DNA of 64,000 bases. Origin: Hordeum vulgare subsp. vulgare (Eukaryota > Streptophyta > Magnoliopsida > Poales > Poaceae). Under the pieces are notes generated by a model. That model worked only from the letters and a program-made list of their open reading frames with translations. It ran no database searches and had not been told where the DNA came from. A program made the translations under genes and the position numbers. Positions 55,501 through 64,000 of the stretch are shown in pieces (the first letter of the stretch is position 1; every line of letters begins with the position of its first letter). The stretch is from the NCBI RefSeq assembly GCF_904849725.1, contig NC_058520.1:399851993-399915992 (forward strand). Reading direction: 5' to 3'.

Positions 55501-57410
55501 AGTTGACAACTTAATCAAACGAAGCACGGAATAAATCCTACGAAAAAGACACGAGGACAACATGGCAAAATATCTCGCGCACTAACTTACCCAAAAGCTA
55601 AAGCTAATTGCACAGAAAAATCCCATGGATTTTTTCTACCCCTAAAACATATAAAATATGTGGGGTTGCAACACAAAAATATTACCACACGTAAATGCGA
55701 GATAATTACCTAAACACGGAAAATAAACTAGCGGCAAATCCCTACTCGCAAAAAATACGAGTGACCAGTCTAAAATACATGGAAAGATGGTTCCTAAAAT
55801 ATGGGCATTTATACTACGGCATCCGAGCAATTCGAACACGCGCGGAAAATAAACTACGGAGCGGATCCTATTGGAACAACACGTAAATCTATGCATATGG
55901 CGTCTCAAACTACGTCAAACAATTATGCAAGTTGTGAAATCGTGTTCTACACGCAAAACTACCTCAAAACCATATGCTATGCGTCGCGATCCGACTTACG
56001 GATAATAATATACGGGCGATCTAATATTTAGCTAATTCCTGAAATATAACTAATTCGAAAACTAACTAAAAAAATAAAAAAATAACTATTGGGCCGAGTT
56101 GGGCGCAAAACTGCAAGGAGCGCTCGGGGCGAGGAAGTGGCTCACCTCGGGGCCTCTTGGCCTGGCCTGGCCGGGAGGGAGATGGGCCGACGGATGGTGG
56201 CCGTCTGGGCGGTGAAGCAGATGGGCCGGCGCGGGGCCCACTAGCGGGAGCTGGGGGGCCGGCCCAGGCGGGGTTGTCGCTGGCGCTCGGGACGGTTGGC
56301 GGGGCGAGCGAAGCGGCCGACGGGTCATCGTCCTCCTCTGCCCCCGATCTGGGCAGGAGGCGGTGCGGCTCGAGGTGAGGTGCTAGGCACCGGTGGTTGG
56401 TGGCGCTGCTTGTGGCCGGAGGGGCCGAGGTGGCGGCGAGCTCGACGACGCGAGGCAGCAGCGCGGGGCGTGCGGGAGGCGAGCAGGCAGGGCGCTGGAT
56501 CTGACGCGGCGGCGGAGGACGCCAGCGGCAGGAGGCCGGCCATGGCCGGCGAGCTCGGGCGCGGGGGCGGAGTACTCCGGCAAGCATCCGGCCCGCGGGG
56601 CTCCGGCGAGGGGATGGTGAGGGCGCGCGGGAGGTCTCCAGCGAGGGCGCGCGGGCAGGGAGAGGCTCGGCTGCGGGCGGCACGATCCGGGCCCAGATGG
56701 GCTCGGCGGACCCAAAACGGGTCTCGCGGGCCGGCGGCGGCTGGGGAGATAGAGGCTGCGGGAGAGAGAGCTAGGGTTAGGTGGGCGGTGCGGAAATCGA
56801 GGTGGAGGGGGGTTGGCTACTTAAAATTAAGGAGGAGGTCTATTTATAGACAAATTGGGGGCTAGGTTAGCCGGAATTTCGTTCTGGATCCAACCGTGCG
56901 GTCGGATTCGGATGATTCCAAACGCGGGAACGGTTACGAGGCCGTGTAGAGTGGATATCCGGAGATGAGAGGGAGAACGGGCGGCGCGGCAACGAATTTT
57001 ATAACACCGACAGACGTCCGACGATAGACCGAATATGGTGTCGCTACGGTCGACCGTTCGGGTACCAGACAGACTCTGATTGCGACGAAACTTGACAGGC
57101 GACCTAGCTATATCTAATAAAGACCGCACGTCAAATCTGACCCCAATCAGAGAAAGTTTTATGCACACTTTTAAAAACAAGATTCGAACGATGTCGCGGG
57201 CGCGTGCGTGTGAGGTCGGGCTCAGAATGGACAACGACACGAACCAGCAACTAACAACGGATGCAAGGTTTGAAAACTGGTGGCAACGGGATGCCGATGC
57301 AATGCTGATGATACACATGATGCGATGATGATGCGACAAAAGAAAATAGACACACGACGAAAACGGAATAAAGGGGGAATCTTCTGGAACGTCGGCATCG
57401 GGTTGTCACA
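52527..57410 (-). mobile_element. Sukkula-type LARD solo LTR
   Basis: It begins TGTCATGCCCAAGATGCGAC and ends GGCATCGGGTTGTCACA, 4884 bp, with perfect duplications GTTTT (52522-52526, 57411-57415). B1 keeps the empty site (CTCTCGTTTTCCTCTCC at 13676). The first 25 bases match, apart from one C/T change, the complement of the marker primer used for the barley LARD Sukkula, whose LTRs are known to be 4-5 kb. No direct LTRs and no transposon protein are present inside. On the minus strand a TATA box (56840-56849) lies 560 bp from the TGTGAC end, followed by a GC-rich tract, which sets minus orientation. Confidence 0.85.
56085..56849 (-). promoter_or_regulatory. Promoter and GC-rich leader of the Sukkula-type LTR
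   Basis: CTATTTATAG (56840-56849) reads CTATAAATAG on the minus strand, a strong TATA box. Downstream, 56780-56085 is extremely GC-rich with CTAACCCTAGCTCTCTCTCC, typical of a grass 5' leader. A 205-aa minus-strand frame (56683-56066) and overlapping plus-strand frames are low-complexity (A, P, R, S) and probably not proteins. Confidence 0.55.
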
Positions 57411-57556
57411 GTTTTCCTCTCCCCCACTTCACATTTGTCGTTTTCATTTGCCTTTTGCCTTTTTCGTTCGCCCTTTTCTCCCGCTTGCTTTCTGTTCGCT
57501 TGTGTGCCATGTGCCTTCAATATGCTTGCATCTTCGCTTGCTGAAAATCTATTGAT

Positions 57557-58267
57557 ATGGATCCTCACCCACTAGCTAGTCTCTTTAGGAGATCCACTAT
57601 TGTTGAACGAATTGCTAGTGAGTTGAGGAAAATTGACTATTTCTATGGAGTTTTTCTTGAGATGTGTGAATCTAAAAATCGTGATGAAGAAACTCATGAA
57701 GTGATTCACGAGGGCTCCATGGATGAAAAGCATGATTGCAATGGTTTCACTATAAATTCTATTAGTGACAATCATGCTAAAAATATGCAAACCCCTAAGC
57801 TTGGGGATGCTAGTTTTGCTATGTCCACTACTTGTTGCACTAATCATGATTGGGGTGATGATCTTTCTTATGATCTTGAAAATTCGTTCAAACCTCATGA
57901 TGTATATGATATTTGCAATAATATTGAAAGTGGGGTTGGAGAAGTCATGACTTTAGTTGATGACAATCCCACTATTTTTGAAGAGCGTCAACTTTGTATG
58001 CATGTGGATCATGAAAAGAATATCCTTTGTGATAGTTAGATTGTTGAATTCGAATATGATCACAGATATAATTGCTATGAGAGAGAAAAATATTTTGGTA
58101 GAAACTTTCATGTTACCAAATTACCTCTCGTTTTGTGGAGATTGCTATTGTCTCTTTCTTCTTCCTTGCATATGGCAACTATTGGTTGTCTTGACAATCT
58201 GTTTTCCTATAAAATGCCTATGCATAGGAAGTATGTTAGACTTATAAGTGATTTTCACATGCTTTAG
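57557..58267 (+). pseudogene. Family B ORF of unknown function, copy in B3
   Basis: ATG 57557 to TAG 58265-58267, 236 codons plus stop, with one in-frame TAG at 58037-58039 where B1 has a tyrosine codon. It is collinear with the B1 protein; differences include two or three residues in the SFAMSTTC region and a three-residue insertion (EERQ for Y) near the middle. Both copies keep open frame over nearly the whole length, and changes are mostly single residues. The protein holds PKLGDAS, encoded by an exact copy of the polypurine block. It has no recognisable enzyme motif. Confidence 0.75.
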
Positions 58268-58318
58268 GATGCTCTCGTTGTGCTTCAATTCTTGTCTTTT
58301 GTTAGAGCATCATGGAAT

Positions 58319-58366
58319 GCCTAGCTAAGGGTGTTAAACAAAAGCGCTTGTTGGGAGGCAACCCAA
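58319..58366 (+). promoter_or_regulatory. Conserved post-ORF hairpin block, copy in B3
   Basis: GCCTAGCTAAGGGTG... to GTTGGGAGGCAACCCAAC, 51 bp after the ORF stop, same stem as in B1. Confidence 0.75.
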
Positions 58367-60872
58367 CGAATCTATCCTTTTTATTTTTGTTCTGTGTTTT
58401 CCACACTTTCATAATTCTGTTATGATTGTGTTTTTGTGTTTCTTTTTGCGTTTGTGCCAAGAAAAACCGTTACGATTAGTGTAGGGGATGATCGTTTGGT
58501 CATGTTGGAAAAGACAGAAACTTTCTACTCACGAAAAGAATTTTCATTTTTTTCTGTAAGAGCTTTTGAGTTGATTCTTTTTGCTTCTGATTGCTACACA
58601 AATTCTTCAGACTGTCTTAATTTTTCAGAATTTTTGAAGTACCAGAGGTATACGAAACATACAGATTTCTACAGACTGGTCTGCTGTTAACAGATTCTGT
58701 TTTTGTTGTGTTGGTTGCTTATTTTGATGAAACTATGGATAGTATCGGGGGTATTAGCCATGGAAGATTGAAAGTACAGTAACCCAACATCAGCACAAGT
58801 ACAATTTAAATTTGCTACAGTAACTAAGGAAGTGGTGGTTTGCTTTCTTGTACTAATATTATCACGAGTTTCTGTTTAAGTTTCGTGTTGTGAAGTTTTC
58901 AAGTTTTGGGTGAAGTTCTTATGGACAAAAAGATAAATAGTGGCAAGAGCTCAAGCTTGGGGATGCCCAAGGCACCCCAAGAGATTCAAGTATGCCGTAA
59001 AAGCCTAAGCTTGGGGATGCCCCGGGAAGGCATCCCCTCTCTCGTCTTCAATCCATCGGTAACGTTACTTGGGGCTATATTTTTATTCACCACATGTTAT
59101 GTGTTTTTGCTTGGAGCGTCTTGTATCATAGGAGTATTTTTTTTTGTGTCACAATCATCCTTGCTGCACACCTAGAGAGAGAGACATGCACACACCGTGA
59201 TTTCGTGGAGCTTCACTTATATCTTTTGGTAGACAATTCAGCTCACATGTGCTTCACTTATATCTTTTGAGCTAGATACTTTTGCTCTATGTGCTTCACT
59301 TATATCTTTTAGAGAACAACGGTGCGTGGCTTGGTAGTTGATCTATGCTTTGAAAGTAGTCCCAAAAGGGGTAGTTATCCAAAGGGATACGAAAACTTCC
59401 ACCTTCATGTGCACTGAATAGTTAGAGAAGTTTGACTCGTCTCAATTAGTTTTGAGTTGTGGTTATGGTAATTTTGAAGTCATGCTAGTAAGGTGTTGTG
59501 GATCTAGAAATACTTGTGTTCAAGTTAGTGATTCCCGTAGCATGCACGTATGGTGAACCGTTATGTGATGAAGTCTGAGCATGATTAGTATATTGATTTT
59601 CATCCTTTGCGTGGCTGTCGGGATCGCGCGATGGTTTATATCTACCAACCCTTCCCTTGGGAGTATGCGTTGAATGCTTTGTTTCGATTACTAATAAAAC
59701 TATTGCAACAAGTATATGAGTTCTCCATGACTAATGTTGAGTCCATGGTTTAGATGCACTTTCACCTTCCACCGTCACTATCTTCTTAGTGTCGTGCAAC
59801 TTTCGCCGGTGCACAAAACCCACCATTAGCCTCCCTCAAAACAGCAACCATACCTACCTACTATCGTAAGATAGCTAGCATGATGTTTCCATTGATGTCT
59901 ATGCCATGCTAGATCATTGCCACGGTACACTACCGAAGGCATTCCATATAGAGTCATAGTTTCTCTAAGTTTTGAGTTGAAAGTGTGATGATCATCATTA
60001 TTGGAGCATTGTCCCATGTGAGGAAATAAAAGAGGCCAAAGAAGCCCATAAATAAAGAGGCCAAAGAGCCCACCAAAATAAAAAAAAATGAGAGAAAGAG
60101 AGAGAAGGGACAATGCTACCACTTTTTCCACACTTGTGCATTTTGAGCACCATGATCTTCATGATTGAGAGTCTCTCGTTTTGTCACCACCATATAGCTA
60201 GTGGGAAATTCTCATTATATAACTTGGCTTGTATATTCCAGTGATAGGCTTCCTCAAAATTGCCTTAGGTCTTCGTGAGCAAGCAAGTTGGATGCACACC
60301 CACTAGTTTTCTTTAAGAGCTTTCACATACTTGTAGCTCTAGTGTATCATTTGTATGGCAATCCCTACTCATTCACATTGATATCTATTGATGAGCATCT
60401 CCACAGCTCATTGATATGCCTAGTTAATGTGACTATCTTCTCCTTTTTGTCTTGCAACACCCACCACATTCCACACCATCTATAGTGTTATAACCATGGC
60501 TCACGCTCATGTATTGCGTGAGAGTTGAAAAGGTTTGAGAAAGTAAAGGTGTGAAACAATTACTTGGCCAATACCGGGGTTGTGCATGATTTAAATTCGT
60601 TGTGCAATGATGATAGAGCATGGCCAGACTATATGCTTTTGTAGGGATAACTTTCTTTTGGCCTTGTTATTTTGAAAGTTCATGATTACTTTGCTAGCTT
60701 ACTTGAATTATTATTGTTTCCACGTCAATAGCAAACTATTGTTTTGAATCTAATGGATCTGAACATTCACGTCACATAAGAGGAATTACAAAGGACACCT
60801 ATGCTAGGTGGAATGAAAGAATCAAAAATTCATTCTTATCACTTCCCTACTCGAGGAAGAGCAGGAGTTAAG
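58367..60872 (+). other. Non-coding 3' region of B3
   Basis: It is collinear with B1 18829-20897 plus 32975-33480. It holds AAGCTTGGGGATGCC blocks (58953, 59007), three 41-bp-period repeats (59211-59310), the GGTCGGGATCGCG-like block near 59610, and a purine-rich AAAAGAGGCC repeat (60022-60110). It shows the uninterrupted Copia target site near 60355. The short frames here are not supported as genes. Confidence 0.75.
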
Positions 60873-60907
60873 TGTGACAGCCCGATGCCGACGTTTCAGA
60901 AGATTCC
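60873..60907 (+). mobile_element. 35-bp end of a second Sukkula-type LTR
   Basis: TGTGACAGCCCGATGCCGAC and the following 15 bases match, with about two mismatches, the reverse complement of the last 35 bases of the LTR at 52527-57410. At 60908 the sequence switches to the end of the 14137-18330 family. The simplest reading is a Sukkula-type LTR cut 35 bp from its end by the next insertion. TTAAG (60868-60872) would be its TSD. Confidence 0.6.
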
Positions 60908-63900
60908 TGTCGGGACCCCGATCCTAAGCCATAGGAATCCAGCCTGTAACACATCGCATCCCTTTGCGGTCTCACGCACGGTTAACTCCACGGCTGCAGC
61001 CTTACCTTAGCCGGGACCGTTTGTGTCTTTTGACTCAGGTATGCAATAGTGTTGCTAGCATTCCAATGTCAAAGAACCCGGATCGACAAGTCTAGTCATA
61101 AACCAAAGTGGCAGTACCGCACAAGGACAGGCATACATGACCCAACAAAGCAGGTGTCGATCACCAGCAAATGTAGACGAGTCGTAGCAAGCTACAAGGA
61201 CTCCATTACATCGTGTGACATTTCCCCAAAGGGGACAGACACAGCAGCTAAGAAGGACACATGCCGGTCAACCAATGTGTCCGGAGCAGTAGCGTGCTAC
61301 CAAGGCTCGTTGGATCACAAAAGGCCATTTCCTTGTAAGGAGTGCTACTAAAGTTCACGACTAGGTAATCGAACCCCATACATATCAAGTACGACACACG
61401 TACACCTGGCATACCGATATGTATAGATACATCGATGGCATCACAACATAACCATAAACATCCAAGCTTTATTTAAGAGGCTCGGAAGAGCCACACACAT
61501 AATATTACACATTAAGGGTCTCACGACCCATAATAGCAGTCATTCAGTTACAAGCCAGTGGAAGAGTTTAAAACTGCCTGAGTACAGACAGGTGCAACTA
61601 GAAGGCACATGGCCTGACTATACTACAGACCCAACGTAGGGCTAGATCGTAGCTGGGACACCAGCTACTCGCCGTCGTCGATGTCTATGAAGAACCCTCC
61701 GTTAGGGCCATTAGCAACCTCTGCAACATTTATTAAGCAAACATGAGTACGGAGGTACTCAGCAAGACTTTAGGATAACTAACTACTCATGCAATGTATC
61801 AACAGGGTATGGTGGGGTTTCATGCGGAAAGCCAGCATTTGACTCGTGGCTAGACAACTTGCATTTTTAAATAATTTTGACAACTTGATTTCTCGCACAC
61901 GAGTCCACTAACACCACAACAACACACCATCGTGGAATCATTCCGTCTCCATACATAAATGCCATCCACGACACTCATGCTTATCTTGACAATTTTATGA
62001 GTAGTCATTGAAGTTATCTATGAACAACATATGTCTCCAAGTAGTCCATATTCGCGGACGCGACTATTCGAATAGATCATAACCCTGCAGGGGAGTACTT
62101 CGTCACACATGCTCCCGCCACTTATCGCCATGTGCACGTCATGCACCTCGGCAACCTTCAAGCGGAAGCCTAGCGAGGGAGTCGGCCACGACCGTTAACC
62201 ACACTAGTACCTAGTCCAGGTTTATCGCCTATCTGAGGGTAACCCGCGTGGAAGTCGGGCCGAGGTTTCCGCCACGGCCCCAAACGATGTGCGCAGGGTT
62301 CCCAAGCCCACCATCCGGGTGCCACTTGGTACACCGTGCCACTGCCTACCGCATCACAGCCCACCTCTCAGGTCAGCACCATGCACGGCCTCCAGCATGA
62401 CTATAAACACCAGAAACTACTTGCAACTCCTGAACCGAGTACTAAGCGATTAATAAGTCGAGCGGGGTCATATTTCAGGGCCCAGCATCTGGTAGTATGT
62501 CATCTTGGATTACATACACGGAACTCAGTTCCTAAGGACGGTTCCAATGAAACAACCCGCCATGTACTCCTACACAGCCTTTCACCGGTACCTTTACCAA
62601 ATCAGGTTCAACACACAACCTTTGCTTACCGAACACATTCTCACAATTCTGTTCATCTCCCAGATGACAGACCATACACAACTCTAAGCATAGCATGCAT
62701 AGCAGGATAAGGCACATCATGGCTCAAGCAACTACCAGGTATGCTAGGTTGCAAGGTTCAGCTATTTACTGTGACAAGGATAGCTCATGCAAAGGAAGTG
62801 GGTTCAACTAACATGGCAAAAGCAGTTGAAGCATTTGATCCTAATGCAATAAACAAGTGCAGGAGCAAGAACATGGGATTTATCAGGATGATCAAAATGG
62901 TTGCTTGCCTTGTTGCTCAGAGGAGTGACAATATCCGTCAGATGGATATTCGATGGAATCCAGGGAGCGGAGCCTACCGAAAGGAATGACAACAATCAAC
63001 ATCAAGCATATGCAATCAAGATGATGCATGAGCATGGCATGAGAATGCAAGGTGATATACTATTATAACTAACATGTATTAGGTTTGAAATTGATTTGAA
63101 TCAAATTCAAATATCACTTCAAACGAGGTATTCTCAGATACCATTTTAATTGATTTGACCTGATGCTCAGATCAACTTGATGTTAACATGCATGGAATGA
63201 CATGTTAAGTTGCTGGTTTGTATTTAGGACAGTATTTGATCATGTCAGTCATAGTGAAATTTAAATATTTTCCATATTCCATTTATAAAGTATTTATAAG
63301 AATTGAATTATTCATTAAACTACATGTTTGGGTTCTGTAACATTTTCAAACATGTTTGAAAATGGCATATTCAGGTTCCTTGAATTTTTCTGATACTTTT
63401 TCATATATAAATTATTTTCATTGGATTTACAGATTAATTTCTATGGATTTTTTAAGTTCTAAACATTTCTGGAATTATTTCTATACTGGAAAATCCTTTT
63501 ACTGCATCAGCATGACATCAGCAGGTCCAGCTGGTCGTTGAAAGTCAAACCTGACTAGTGGGACCCACTGGTCAGTGTCTCTGGTCAATTTTAGATTAGG
63601 ATTAATCTTATTTAGTTAATTAAACTCACTGGACCCACATGTGAGTGACTTATCAATTTAATTGATTTATTTTTATTATCTCTAAACTATCGAGAGGCTG
63701 GCCCCACACGTCAGTGGCTCAGGCCAGCTGAGATCCACCGGCGGTGAGGTCGTCCTCGCCGGCGGGGAGCCTCCGGCGACCACCAGTATGGTGGAGGGCA
63801 TCGGAAACTCACCTCCGACGGCCAAACTCATGGCAGAGACCACGGGAAGAACGGCCACTCGACGGCGCGCATGATGGGACAAGCCCCAGGGGCTGGGGTG

Positions 63901-64000
63901 GCCGGAATCAACGCCGCGACGAGCTTGGCGGCGACCAAGTTCGGCCATCGTCGAAGCCATCGAATACGGGGTCAAAACGCGCGGGGCTGGGCACCTAAAG
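60908..64000. mobile_element. LARD-like LTR, second copy of the 14137-18330 family, cut by the window edge
   Basis: It begins TGTCGGGACCCCGATCC, the reverse complement of the end of the first copy at 18330, and stays collinear in reverse orientation (for example the GTCGTAGCAAGCTACAAGG block and the CCAAACGATG block near 62282 against 16939). The two copies are clearly diverged. The window ends in the GC-rich tract (63690-64000), so about 1.1 kb is missing. ATTCC (60903-60907) is the predicted TSD. No transposon protein is seen. Confidence 0.7.

Larger units (their letters stand above)
50800..64000 (+). mobile_element. Element B3: second family B element, incomplete in the window
   Basis: The 5' LTR, primer site, ORF, hairpin block and 3' region are collinear with B1. 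It is interrupted by the Sukkula-type LTR (52527-57410) and by a compound insertion from 60873, which falls inside the polypurine region (GAGTTAAG|CTTGGGG in the other copy). The 3' LTR lies beyond the window. Confidence 0.88.

Noticed and set aside
56066..56865. 205-aa minus-strand and 189-aa plus-strand frames as genes
   Set aside because: Same reason: overlapping low-complexity frames in the GC-rich leader of the Sukkula-type LTR.
52527..57410. A DNA transposon because of the similar ends (TGTCATGCCC / TGTGACAACCC)
   Set aside because: The terminal 25 bp match the Sukkula LTR primer site, the TSD is 5 bp, and a promoter-like TATA box lies at a U3 distance from one end; a solo LARD LTR explains all of this.

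Overview
The window is a stack of nested LTR retrotransposons from a large grass genome of the wheat/barley/rye/Aegilops tribe (Triticeae). I see no intact host gene, no tRNA or rRNA, and no CRISPR or bacterial feature. The Triticeae assignment rests on many Athila-like Ty3/Gypsy LTRs opening TGATACGTC, tRNA-Asp-type primer sites, a Maximus/SIRE-like Copia element, and a Sukkula-type LARD LTR whose first bases I recognise as the usual barley marker-primer site. Most element borders below are fixed by 5-bp target-site duplications (TSDs) that can be read directly.

Layout. (1) 1-35370 is an old minus-strand Gypsy element, here called H0. Its gag-like frame (369-869, 9885-10076, 11472-11628) and LTR (11629-11959, 35124-35370) are split by several insertions: an L1-family LTR end (1-368); element Y (870-9879, TSD GGGTT), an Athila-like gag-protease element with an inverted LTR at its 5' end; a solo LTR (10077-11466, TSD GGAGG); and element B1 (11960-35118, TSD ATGTC). 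B1 is itself interrupted by a 4.2-kb LARD-like LTR (14137-18330) and by a 12-kb Copia element (20903-32969, TSD GCAAT). (2) 35371-50799 is an older minus-strand Athila LTR with some 3' UTR, next to a Copia-type LTR fragment. It was entered by minus-strand element C (35714-48975, TSD ACCGA), which in turn received a solo L1 LTR (36134-37657, TSD GTAAA) and a 3.3-kb LARD-like LTR (43799-47113, TSD CACAA). (3) 50800-64000 is B3, a second copy of family B. It carries a 4.9-kb Sukkula-type solo LTR (52527-57410, TSD GTTTT) and a compound insertion starting at 60873.

How the parts work together. Y and C encode only Gag and protease. Family B encodes only a 232-236 aa protein I do not recognise. None shows reverse transcriptase or integrase, so their movement must have relied on proteins from elsewhere. 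They nevertheless share 3' architecture: a hairpin block just after the ORF, copies of a polypurine-like block, a purine-rich GGCC repeat and the final polypurine tract; Y and B also share a 41-bp-period repeat. The Copia element is the only one with a recognisable complete pol set, and it is broken by frameshifts and stops. Downstream of pol it carries what looks like a separate gene: an array of 13-bp palindromes like those in its own LTR, a TATA box, a 670-bp intron with good splice sites, and a 461-codon frame broken only by three TAG codons.

The most interesting items are this internal gene unit of the Copia element, the exact polypurine-tract copy inside the family B ORF, the shared hairpin block, the inverted LTR inside Y, and the solo LTR in C whose empty site is preserved in C's own other LTR.
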